Source: Pseudescherichia sp039594205
GTDB taxonomy: Bacteria > Pseudomonadota > Gammaproteobacteria > Enterobacterales > Enterobacteriaceae
Length of the DNA: 6,730 nucleotides
Assembly: GCA_039594205.1 (NCBI GenBank)
Contig: JBCNNW010000142.1
Span: 1-6,730, forward strand
Reading direction: 5' to 3'
Shown here: piece after piece, positions 1 to 5,914 of the stretch
Layout: each line of letters begins with the position of its first letter
Position numbering within the stretch: the stretch's first letter is position 1
Translations under genes and position numbers: made by a program
Notes under the pieces: model-generated
What the model saw: only the letters and a program-made list of their open reading frames with translations
Database searches by the model: none
What the model was told of the DNA's origin: nothing

Positions 1-382
1 TATTCTCGGCGTGCCCTACCGTGGCTCGCTGATCCTGCTGTTTCTTATCAGCAGCCTGTTTTTGCTCAGCACGCTGGGAATGGGGCTGCTTATCTCCACC
101 GTCACCCGCAACCAGTTTAACGCCGCACAGGTGGCGCTCAACGCGGCGTTTCTGCCGTCGATTATGCTGTCGGGTTTTATCTTTCAGATCGACAGCATGC
201 CGGCGGTGATCCGCGCGGTAACGTGGATTATTCCGGCGCGCTATTTCGTCAGCACGCTGCAAAGCCTGTTTCTGGCAGGCAATATTCCAGTAGTGCTGAT
301 TGTGAATACGCTGTTTTTGCTGGCGTCGGCGGTGATGTTTATCGGCCTGACGTGGCTGAAAACCAAACGGCGCCTGGATTGA
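1..382 (+). CDS. ybhS: YbhS, ABC-2 type exporter permease subunit (3' end only)
   Basis: This is the C-terminal 126 residues of one of the two membrane subunits of the YbhFSR ABC exporter. The reading frame is open from position 2 and stops at TGA 380-382. No start is visible, and the GTG at 11 is an internal codon. Visible features are a long hydrophobic helix (about residues 9-33 of the fragment), a second helix running into the SGFIFQIDSMP stretch (57-67) typical of ABC-2 permease C-terminal halves, and a final membrane helix (about 96-118). It ends in a basic cytoplasmic tail, KTKRRLD. In E. coli YbhS is about 377 residues, so roughly two thirds is missing to the left. In E. coli the YbhF/YbhS/YbhR system is linked to efflux of drugs such as tetracycline and to cation/proton exchange, under the TetR-family regulator CecR. 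The family assignment is firm; the substrate is not readable here. Confidence 0.93.
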   Translation, partial: ILGVPYRGSLILLFLISSLFLLSTLGMGLLISTVTRNQFNAAQVALNAAFLPSIMLSGFIFQIDSMPAVIRAVTWIIPARYFVSTLQSLFLAGNIPVVLIVNTLFLLASAVMFIGLTWLKTKRRLD

Positions 383-388
383 GGCTTA

Positions 389-488
389 TGCCGATGTGGC
401 TACCCGGCAGGCCCGGTAAGCGTGGCGCCACCGGGGGTTTATCCGTTGGCTTCGTCATGCCGGGCGGCACTGCGTTTGCCCGGCCTAC
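389..488. repeat. BIME-like cluster of REP palindromes between ybhS and ybhR
   Basis: Two REP-type palindromes lie in opposite orientation. The first has arms CCCGGT (412-417) and ACCGGG (430-435), with an inner GCG/CGC pairing (420-422/426-428) around a TGG loop. The second has arms GCCGGGC (459-465) and GCCCGGC (478-484), followed by CTAC, which is the reverse complement of the GTAG that leads typical REPs. A possible decayed third copy with only 4-bp arms lies at 390-408. Paired inverted REPs of this kind are known as BIMEs in enterobacteria. They bind gyrase, IHF or Pol I, or shield 3' ends of mRNA. Most of the 138-nt gap between the two cotranscribed permease genes is taken up by this cluster. 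Neither palindrome is followed by a good T-tract, so transcription probably continues into ybhR. Confidence 0.82.
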
Positions 489-508
489 AGGATGCAACTG
501 TGGGGAAA

Positions 509-513
509 AAGGA
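509..513 (+). promoter_or_regulatory. Ribosome binding site of ybhR (AAGGA), fixes the start
   Basis: AAGGA sits 7 nt before the ATG at 521. The ybhR frame stays open back to an in-frame ATG at 422, which would add 33 residues translated from REP DNA. The Shine-Dalgarno position and the family length of 368 residues both support the start at 521. Confidence 0.85.
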
Positions 514-520
514 TAACACG

Positions 521-1627
521 ATGCTTCACCGCTTATGGACGCTGATTCGCAAAGAGCTGCAATCCCTGCTGCGGGAGCCGCAGACCCGGGCGATCCTGAT
601 TGTGCCGGTGCTAATCCAGGTGCTGCTGTTTCCCTTTGCCGCCACCCTTGAGGTGACCAACGCCACCATCGCCATCTACAGCGAAGACAGCGGCAGGCAT
701 TCGGTAGAGCTGACCCAGCGCTTTGCCCGCGCTAAAGCCTTTACCCACGTTCTGCTGCTGAGAAGCCCGCAAGAGATTCGGCCTGCCCTTGATACGCAAA
801 AGGCACTGCTGCTGGTGCGCTTCCCGGCGGACTTCTCGCGCAATCTTGATACCTTCCAGCCTGCGCCGATGCAGCTGCTGCTCGACGGGCGTAACTCCAA
901 CAGCGCGCAGATTGCCGCTAACTATCTTCAGCAGGTGGTCAAAGCGTATCAGCAGGAGCTAATGGCGGGAAAAGCGAAGCCCAACAACAGCGAGCTGGTG
1001 GTGCGTAACTGGTATAACCCTAACCTCGACTATAAATGGTTCGTGGTGCCGTCGCTGATCGCTATGATCACCACCATCGGCGTGATGATTGTCACCTCGC
1101 TGTCGGTGGCTCGCGAGCGGGAGCAGGGAACGCTGGATCAGCTGCTGGTCTCCCCCCTCGCCACCTGGCAGATTTTTGTCGGCAAGGCGGTCCCGGCCCT
1201 GATCGTCGCCACCTTTCAGGCCAGCATCGTGCTGGGGATAGGCATCTGGGCCTATCAGATCCCCTTCGCCGGATCGCTGATGCTCTTCTACTTCACGATG
1301 CTGATCTACGGCCTGTCGCTGGTGGGCTTTGGCCTGCTGATCTCCGCGCTCTGCGCTACGCAGCAGCAGGCATTTATCGGCGTGTTTGTCTTTATGATGC
1401 CGGCGATCCTGCTCTCCGGCTACGTGACGCCGGTGGAGAACATGCCGGTCTGGCTACAGCATCTGACGTGGGTGAACCCGATTCGCCACTTCACCGATAT
1501 CACCAAGCAGATCTATCTCAAGGATGCGAGTCTGGATATTGTCTGGGGAAGCCTGTGGCCGCTGTTAGTTATCGCGGCCACGACGGGATCAGTGGCCTAT
1601 GCGATGTTCAGGCGGAACGTTGCGTAG
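521..1627 (+). CDS. ybhR: YbhR, ABC-2 type exporter permease subunit
   Basis: This is a complete inner-membrane subunit of the YbhFSR ABC exporter, 368 residues, the same length as E. coli YbhR. It has an N-terminal cytoplasmic segment, a first membrane helix at about 24-43, and a large periplasmic domain at about 45-170. A cluster of helices follows (about 173-196, 218-245, 252-276, 283-300, 343-361). The coupling-helix motif REREQGTLDQLLVSPL (198-213), after the second helix, is the ABC-2 signature that contacts the ATPase. The SGYVTPVENMP stretch (299-309) mirrors SGFIFQIDSMP in YbhS, as expected for paired half-transporters. The gene lies 138 nt downstream of ybhS, separated by REP repeats. 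Its 3' end carries a Rho-independent terminator and overlaps convergent ybhQ by 39 nt. The E. coli system is associated with drug efflux and Na+(Li+)/H+ antiport; the substrate here is inferred only by homology. Confidence 0.95.
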   Translation: MLHRLWTLIRKELQSLLREPQTRAILIVPVLIQVLLFPFAATLEVTNATIAIYSEDSGRHSVELTQRFARAKAFTHVLLLRSPQEIRPALDTQKALLLVRFPADFSRNLDTFQPAPMQLLLDGRNSNSAQIAANYLQQVVKAYQQELMAGKAKPNNSELVVRNWYNPNLDYKWFVVPSLIAMITTIGVMIVTSLSVAREREQGTLDQLLVSPLATWQIFVGKAVPALIVATFQASIVLGIGIWAYQIPFAGSLMLFYFTMLIYGLSLVGFGLLISALCATQQQAFIGVFVFMMPAILLSGYVTPVENMPVWLQHLTWVNPIRHFTDITKQIYLKDASLDIVWGSLWPLLVIAATTGSVAYAMFRRNVA

Positions 1628-1999
1628 TTTTTTATCTTTCACCAGCAGCGATACCACCGCTGGCCCGGCAAGGATTGCCAGCCCTATCGGCGCCAGCAGC
1701 AGATCGTTATGCAATACGCGGGAGAGCAGCCACAGCGCAATCAGGGCGGTACCGAAGTACCAGGAGGTAGTCAGCTCTTCAAGAAAATCGCCTACTTCGC
1801 GCCAGCGCCCGTCATGATGACGCTGCAAAGCAAGCATCAGCAGTACAGTGACGCCATAGACCACGCACAGGCTTACACCGACGCGCACCAGCGCCCCGTT
1901 CATCCAGCCCATTACCAGTGCCGCCACGACAATGAAATGCGACATAATCTGCCAGCAACCGAGGCCGGTTGCCACGCGAATACGCTGTTGCCACTTCAT
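1589..1999 (-). CDS. ybhQ: YbhQ, small inner-membrane protein of unknown function
   Basis: This is a 136-residue membrane protein of the same length as E. coli YbhQ, and its start MKWQQRIRVATG matches that family. Four hydrophobic segments are visible at about 13-32, 36-58, 80-96 and 99-120. A soluble loop with REVGDFLEELTTSW (67-80) lies between helices 2 and 3, and the tail KDKKLRNVPPEHRIGH is basic. The start ATG (complement of 1997-1999) has AGGAG 7 nt upstream (complement of 2007-2011). The last 39 nt of the gene are shared with the end of ybhR on the other strand. No enzymatic motif is visible and no function is known for the family. It is transcribed divergently from ybhP across an AT-rich spacer. 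Identification is secure by length, sequence and position; the role is open. Confidence 0.92.
   Translation of the reverse strand: MKWQQRIRVATGLGCWQIMSHFIVVAALVMGWMNGALVRVGVSLCVVYGVTVLLMLALQRHHDGRWREVGDFLEELTTSWYFGTALIALWLLSRVLHNDLLLAPIGLAILAGPAVVSLLVKDKKLRNVPPEHRIGH
1597..1633 (+). terminator. Rho-independent terminator inside the 3' end of ybhR
   Basis: The left arm 1597-1609 (CTATGCGATGTTC) pairs with 1615-1627 (GAACGTTGCGTAG) over 13 bp, three of them G-U wobbles, around the loop AGGCG. The arm runs directly into TTTTTT at 1628-1633. The right arm includes the ybhR stop codon TAG. The three wobbles become A-C mismatches in minus-strand RNA, and no T-run follows on that side, so this terminates rightward ybhFSR transcription rather than ybhQ. 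It also lies within the last codons of ybhQ. Confidence 0.78.
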
Positions 2000-2132
2000 G
2001 GAATTTCTCCTGAAGAATTTTATCTGTTATTGAGAGTACCGGACTTTACGGAAAAATCCGTAAGGCCGCATCTTTTTGTGACAGATACTACACTTTATTT
2101 CCAACAGGACAGCGTCACTGGCGGGATACAAG
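2000..2132. promoter_or_regulatory. Divergent ybhQ / ybhP promoter region
   Basis: These 133 bp separate divergent ybhQ and ybhP and are clearly richer in A and T than the flanking genes. They must carry promoters for both directions. I could not find a sigma-70 -35/-10 pair with correct spacing on either strand. The best -10-like hexamers toward ybhP are GATACT (2084-2089) and TACACT (2089-2094). The region holds a perfect inverted repeat at 2046-2063 and a weak CRP-like half-palindrome at about 2077-2092. Confidence 0.65.
2046..2063. repeat. Perfect 7-bp inverted repeat in the divergent region
   Basis: TTACGGA (2046-2052) and TCCGTAA (2057-2063) are exact reverse complements around AAAA. 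The repeat lies 46 nt from the ybhQ start codon and 69 nt from the ybhP start codon. It could be an operator for a dimeric regulator or a small RNA hairpin in a leader. No T-run follows on either strand, so it is not an intrinsic terminator. Confidence 0.7.
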
Positions 2133-2894
2133 ATGACAGAACAGAATCGGCCATTCTCTTTAAAAGTGCTTACCATTAACACACATAAGGGTTTCACCGC
2201 GTTTAATAAACGCTTTATCTTACCGGAGCTACGCGACGCGGTTCGTACCGTCGGCGCAGATATTGTCTGTCTGCAGGAGGTGATGGGTGCGCACGAGGTA
2301 CATCCGCTGCATGTAGAAAACTGGCCCGATACCACCCATTATGAATTTCTGGCGGACACGATGTGGAGCGACTTCGCCTACGGACGCAACGCCGTCTATC
2401 CTGAAGGACATCATGGCAATGCGGTGCTCTCCCGCTATCCGATAGTGCACTATGAGAATCGCGACGTCTCCGTCGACGGCAGCGAGAAGCGCGGCCTGCT
2501 CTACTGTCGCATTGTACCGCCGCAGCTCAACCGCTCGATTCACGTTATCTGCGTCCATCTGGGCTTACGTGAGGCTCACCGTCAGGCCCAGCTCACTATG
2601 CTGGCCGAGTGGGTAAATGCCTTCCCTGAAGGGGAGCCGGTGCTGGTGGCAGGCGACTTTAACGACTGGCGGGTAAAAGCGAACTACCCGCTGAAAAAAC
2701 AGGCCGGGCTGGAGGAGATCTTCACCCGGGCGAAGGGCCGCCCGGCGCGTACCTTCCCGGTCAGCCTGCCGCTGCTGCGTCTTGACCGTATCTACGTTAA
2801 AAACGCTAACGCCAGCGCCCCCGAGGCGCTGCCGCTGCGTAACTGGCGTCATTTGTCTGACCATGCCCCACTGAGCGCGGAGATTCACTTATGA
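2133..2894 (+). CDS. ybhP: YbhP, endonuclease/exonuclease/phosphatase (EEP) family protein
   Basis: This 253-residue protein, the same length as E. coli YbhP, belongs to the EEP metal-dependent phosphodiesterase superfamily (DNase I, exonuclease III, neutral sphingomyelinases, inositol phosphatases). The expected catalytic set is present in order: N16 in TINTHKG, metal-binding E49 in CLQEV, H142 in VHLGL, D175 and N177 in AGDFND, D218 in RLDRIYV, and the D243-H244 pair in LSDHAPL. No signal peptide is seen, so it is probably cytoplasmic. The ATG at 2133 has only a weak GGGA (2123-2126) upstream. The stop overlaps the clsB start in ATGA, so the two are probably translationally coupled. The substrate is unknown. 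Pairing with a phospholipid-forming enzyme makes a lipid headgroup or other phosphodiester plausible, but a nucleic acid substrate cannot be excluded. Confidence 0.94.
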   Translation: MTEQNRPFSLKVLTINTHKGFTAFNKRFILPELRDAVRTVGADIVCLQEVMGAHEVHPLHVENWPDTTHYEFLADTMWSDFAYGRNAVYPEGHHGNAVLSRYPIVHYENRDVSVDGSEKRGLLYCRIVPPQLNRSIHVICVHLGLREAHRQAQLTMLAEWVNAFPEGEPVLVAGDFNDWRVKANYPLKKQAGLEEIFTRAKGRPARTFPVSLPLLRLDRIYVKNANASAPEALPLRNWRHLSDHAPLSAEIHL

Positions 2895-4138
2895 AATGCG
2901 GATGGCGAGATGGAAACCGCATCCAGCTGCTGGAGAACGGTGACGAATACTACCCGGCTGTGTTCAAAGCCATTGAGCAGGCACAGCGTAAAGTGATCCT
3001 GGAGTCTTTCATCTGGTTTGAAGACGACGTGGGCCGCCAGCTCCATGCTGTGCTGCTGCGCACTGCCCAGCGCGGGATAAATATCGAAGTGCTGCTGGAC
3101 GGCTACGGCTCTCCGGATCTCAGCGATGAGTTCGTCGGCCAGCTTACCGCCGCCGGGGTGGTGTTCCGCTACTACGATCCGCGCCCGCCGCTGTTCGGTA
3201 TGCGCACCAACGTGTTCCGCCGGATGCACCGTAAAATTGTGGTGATCGACAGCAATGTGGCGTTTGTCGGCGGTATTAACTACTCCGCCGAACATATGAG
3301 CGACTACGGTCCGGAGGCCAAGCAGGACTATGCCGTGCGGGTTGAAGGCCCGGTGGTCGAAGATATTCTTCAGTTTGAGCTGGAGAACCTGCCGGAGCAC
3401 GCCCAGACCCGCCGCTGGTGGCAGCAGCGCCGTCGCCATCAGGCACCGGATAACCGCAAGCCCGGTGAGGCGCAGGCGCTGTTTGTCTGGCGTGATAATG
3501 ATGACCACCGGGACGACATTGAGCGTCACTATCTGAAGATGCTGGCGAATGCCAAACGCGAAGTCATTATCGCTAACGCCTACTTCTTCCCTGGCTACCG
3601 CCTGCTGCACGCGATGCGCAACGCCGCCCGCCGTGGCGTAACGGTAAAGTTGATTGTCCAGGGTGAGCCGGATATGCCTATTGTAAAGGTGGGCGCGCGG
3701 CTGCTCTATAACTACCTGGTGAAAGGCGGCGTGCAGGTGTATGAGTACCGTCGCCGGCCGCTGCACGGCAAGGTGGCGGTGATGGACGATCACTGGGCGA
3801 CCGTCGGCTCCAGCAACCTTGATCCTCTCAGCCTCTCTCTTAACCTTGAAGCCAACCTGATTATTCACGATCGCAGCTTTAACCAGACTCTGCGCGACAA
3901 CCTGAACGGCATTTTGCAGCATGACTGCGTGCGGGTTGATGAGACTATGGTACCAAGACGTACCTGGTGGAATCTGGCAAAAAGCGTGGTGGTGTTCCAC
4001 TTCCTGCGAAAATTCCCGGCGATGGTGGGCTGGCTGCCTGCCCATACGCCCAAGCTGTCACTGGTAAAGCCGCCAGTGCAGCCGGAGATGGAGACACAGG
4101 ATCGCGTCGATACGGAAAGCAGAGAGGTTAATCCCTGA
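2891..4138 (+). CDS. clsB: ClsB, cardiolipin synthase B (phospholipase D superfamily)
   Basis: This 415-residue protein closely resembles E. coli ClsB (formerly YbhO, about 413 residues). It has two phospholipase D HxK(x)4D motifs: H113-K115-D120 in MHRKIVVID, followed by GG at 127-128, and H292-K294-D299 in LHGKVAVMD, followed by GSSN. In this family the two histidines form one active site and pass a phosphatidyl group between lipid donors and alcohols, giving cardiolipin. E. coli ClsB can also make phosphatidylglycerol from phosphatidylethanolamine and glycerol. Unlike ClsA it has no N-terminal membrane helices. The linker at about 172-192 is strongly basic (RRWWQQRRRH) and could touch acidic lipid surfaces. 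The start overlaps the ybhP stop by 4 nt, with GGAG at 2879-2882. Its own stop overlaps the ybhN start by 1 nt. Confidence 0.97.
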   Translation: MKCGWRDGNRIQLLENGDEYYPAVFKAIEQAQRKVILESFIWFEDDVGRQLHAVLLRTAQRGINIEVLLDGYGSPDLSDEFVGQLTAAGVVFRYYDPRPPLFGMRTNVFRRMHRKIVVIDSNVAFVGGINYSAEHMSDYGPEAKQDYAVRVEGPVVEDILQFELENLPEHAQTRRWWQQRRRHQAPDNRKPGEAQALFVWRDNDDHRDDIERHYLKMLANAKREVIIANAYFFPGYRLLHAMRNAARRGVTVKLIVQGEPDMPIVKVGARLLYNYLVKGGVQVYEYRRRPLHGKVAVMDDHWATVGSSNLDPLSLSLNLEANLIIHDRSFNQTLRDNLNGILQHDCVRVDETMVPRRTWWNLAKSVVVFHFLRKFPAMVGWLPAHTPKLSLVKPPVQPEMETQDRVDTESREVNP

Positions 4139-5100
4139 TGAGCAAATCACATCCGCGCTGGCGGCTGGCGAAGAAGATCCTGACATGGGTCTTCTTTATT
4201 GCCGTGACGGTGCTGCTGGTGGTCTATGCCCGCACGGTGGACTGGGGCGACGTCTGGAACGTTATCCGCAACTATAACCGCACGCCGCTGCTGATCTCCG
4301 CCGCGCTGGTGGTGGTGAGCTACCTGCTCTACGGCTGCTATGACCTGCTGGCCCGCGCCTACTGCGGCCACAAGCTGGCGGCACGTCAGGTGATGCTGGT
4401 GTCGTTTGTCTGCTACGCCTTTAACCTGACGCTGAGCACATGGGTGGGCGGAATTGGCATGCGCTACCGCCTCTACTCCCGCCTTGGCCTGCCCAGCAGC
4501 ACCATCACCCGGATCTTCTCGCTAAGCATTACCACCAACTGGCTGGGCTATATCCTACTGGGGGGGATCATCTTTACCTTCGGCATCGTCCAGCTGCCGT
4601 CGCACTGGTATATCGACGAGGGCACGCTGCGCATCGTTGGCGTAGTGCTGCTGCTGATGATTGCTGCCTACCTCTGGTTCTGTGCTTTTGCCAAACGTCG
4701 GCATATGACGGTGAAGGGGCAGAAGCTGGTGCTGCCGTCGTTTAAATTTGCTATCGCACAGATGGTGATCTCCAGTGCTAACTGGATGGCGATGGGGGCG
4801 ATTATCTGGCTGCTGCTGGGCCAGGAGGTGAACTACTTCTTCGTGCTGGGCGTGCTGCTGGTAAGCAGTATCGCAGGGGTGATCGTGCACATCCCAGCAG
4901 GGATAGGCGTGCTGGAGGCGGTATTTATCGCCCTGCTGGCGGGGGAGCACGTCTCGCATGGCAAGATCATCGCCGCCCTGCTCGCCTATCGCGTGCTCTA
5001 CTACTTCCTGCCGCTGATGCTGGCGCTGGTGTGCTATCTGGTGCTGGAGAGCCGGGCGAAAAAGCTGCGGGCGAAGAACGAACAGGCGATGCAGAAGTAA
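4138..5100 (+). CDS. ybhN: YbhN, flippase-like / LPG synthase TM-domain family membrane protein
   Basis: This is a 320-residue polytopic inner-membrane protein, close to the roughly 318 residues of E. coli YbhN. It belongs to the family that resembles the membrane domain of lysyl-phosphatidylglycerol synthase (MprF). Hydrophobic segments occur at about 14-31, 50-68, 85-104, 127-150, 165-184, 203-226, 233-255 and 277-304. Family-like conserved stretches are WVGGIGMRYRLY (102-113), HIPAGIGVLEAVF (251-263) and AYRVLYYFLP (283-292). The middle one matches the P-x-GxGxxE pattern of this superfamily. The C-terminus is basic and hydrophilic. The ATG at 4138 shares one base with the clsB stop (TGATG), and GAGG at 4124-4127 supports this start. 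No aminoacyl-transferase domain is present, so it cannot make lysyl-PG itself. A role in lipid translocation is an inference from family and operon. Confidence 0.92.
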   Translation: MSKSHPRWRLAKKILTWVFFIAVTVLLVVYARTVDWGDVWNVIRNYNRTPLLISAALVVVSYLLYGCYDLLARAYCGHKLAARQVMLVSFVCYAFNLTLSTWVGGIGMRYRLYSRLGLPSSTITRIFSLSITTNWLGYILLGGIIFTFGIVQLPSHWYIDEGTLRIVGVVLLLMIAAYLWFCAFAKRRHMTVKGQKLVLPSFKFAIAQMVISSANWMAMGAIIWLLLGQEVNYFFVLGVLLVSSIAGVIVHIPAGIGVLEAVFIALLAGEHVSHGKIIAALLAYRVLYYFLPLMLALVCYLVLESRAKKLRAKNEQAMQK

Positions 5101-5118
5101 CGAGAGAAGAGATTGTAG

Positions 5119-5149
5119 GCCGGGTGAGCGTAGCGCCACCCGGCGTTTT
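5119..5149. terminator. REP-like hairpin between convergent ybhN and ybhL
   Basis: Arms GCCGGGTG (5119-5126) and CACCCGGC (5137-5144) enclose a further GCG/CGC pairing (5128-5130/5134-5136) around TAG, with a bulged A at 5127. This 11-bp architecture with a leading GTAG is that of an enterobacterial REP unit. On the + strand it is followed by GTTTTA (5145-5150), a modest U-tract 18 nt after the ybhN stop, so it probably ends the ybhP-clsB-ybhN transcript. On the minus strand only a scattered pyrimidine run follows (complement of 5101-5118), so termination of ybhL there is less certain. Confidence 0.72.
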
Positions 5150-5151
5150 AC

Positions 5152-5856
5152 TTACCGACGGTTGCCAAAAATCCGCAGCAGCATCAGGAACAGGTTGATA
5201 AAGTCCAGATAGAGCGTCAGCGCCCCGAGGATGGCATATTTACGCAGGTTACTGCTGTCGCTTACGTCGATCTGCTCGCCGATGCTCTTGAGCTTCTGCG
5301 TGTCATAGGCCGTCAGGCCAACGAAGACAATCACCCCGATATAGGTCACTATCCACATCAGCGTCTCGCTCTTCAGCCAGAAGTTGACCAGCGAGGCCAG
5401 CACAATCCCAATCAGCGCCATAAACAGCATATTGCCGAAGCCGCTTAAGTCACGCCTGGTGGTGTAGCCGTAGAGGCTCATGGCACCGAACATGCCGCCG
5501 GTCACCACAAAGGTGCTGGCGATGGAGGAGTAGGTGTAGACCACAAAGATACTGGCGAGGGTCAGGCCGGTCAGTGCCGAATAGAGCATAAACAGCGTGG
5601 TGGCCATCGCCGCACTGAGCTTATGCACCAGCCCGGAGAGCACAAACACCAGCGCCAGCTGCGCAATGATCAGCCCAAAGAAGGTGATTTTGCTGGAGAA
5701 GACAAACATCATCACCGCGGGGGTATTGGCCGCGAACCAGGCGATAAACGCCGTCAGCAACAGGCCGCAGGTCATCCAGCCGTAGACCTGAGCCATGTAG
5801 GTTTGCAGCCCGCTACGAGACTGAACTATTGAATCGGATCGTGGGAATCGGTCCAT
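5152..5856 (-). CDS. ybhL: YbhL, Bax inhibitor-1 family inner-membrane protein
   Basis: This 234-residue protein, the same length as E. coli YbhL, is a member of the Bax inhibitor-1 (TMBIM) family. Seven hydrophobic segments can be seen after a soluble N-terminus of about 25 residues: roughly 26-44, 48-75, 84-107, 112-130, 141-160, 165-185 and 206-228. Family hallmarks are YTTRRDLS (131-138), TAYDTQKL (182-189) with D185, and LYLDFINLFL (215-224) with D218. The two aspartates correspond in position type to the pair proposed to gate the pH-sensitive calcium leak of bacterial homologue YetJ. The start ATG (complement of 5854-5856) has AGGAG 6 nt upstream (complement of 5863-5867). It follows moaE on the same strand after 58 nt and may have its own promoter. 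The physiological role in enterobacteria is not established. Confidence 0.94.
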   Translation of the reverse strand: MDRFPRSDSIVQSRSGLQTYMAQVYGWMTCGLLLTAFIAWFAANTPAVMMFVFSSKITFFGLIIAQLALVFVLSGLVHKLSAAMATTLFMLYSALTGLTLASIFVVYTYSSIASTFVVTGGMFGAMSLYGYTTRRDLSGFGNMLFMALIGIVLASLVNFWLKSETLMWIVTYIGVIVFVGLTAYDTQKLKSIGEQIDVSDSSNLRKYAILGALTLYLDFINLFLMLLRIFGNRR

Positions 5857-5914
5857 GATTAACTCCTGTTAAGTGAACACGCTTTTAAGGGTAACACATC
5901 CACAAGAAAGCGGC
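5857..5914 (-). promoter_or_regulatory. ybhL upstream region between moaE and ybhL
   Basis: This 58-nt spacer carries the ybhL Shine-Dalgarno and is AT-richer than the flanking genes, which fits a promoter. I found no convincing -35/-10 pair, and no intrinsic terminator for the moa operon, so partial readthrough from moaE into ybhL is possible. Confidence 0.4.

Noticed and set aside
422..520. In-frame 33-codon N-terminal extension of ybhR
   Set aside because: It is translated REP DNA, has no ribosome binding site, and would exceed the 368-residue family length. The ATG at 521 has AAGGA 7 nt upstream.
1036..1770. 244-codon frame overlapping ybhR on the + strand
   Set aside because: Out-of-frame shadow of ybhR running into antisense ybhQ, with an Arg/Ala/Gly-rich translation and no recognisable motif.
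2002..2030. TAAAAT as a -10 box for ybhQ
   Set aside because: It would leave a leader of about 10 nt and place the start of transcription on top of the Shine-Dalgarno, and no -35 lies at the right distance.
1709..2179. 156-codon + strand frame covering antisense ybhQ and the divergent region
   Set aside because: It overlaps ybhQ antisense, crosses the AT-rich intergenic region and enters ybhP out of frame, with no domain visible.
2885..4045. 386-codon open frame on the minus strand opposite clsB
   Set aside because: It lies wholly antisense to a well-recognised gene, its translation shows no domain and is rich in His, Val and Arg, and long antisense frames are common opposite GC-rich codon-biased genes.
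4555..5139. 194-codon minus-strand frame opposite ybhN
   Set aside because: Antisense shadow rich in Gln and His, without membrane segments or motifs, and it runs through the REP hairpin.
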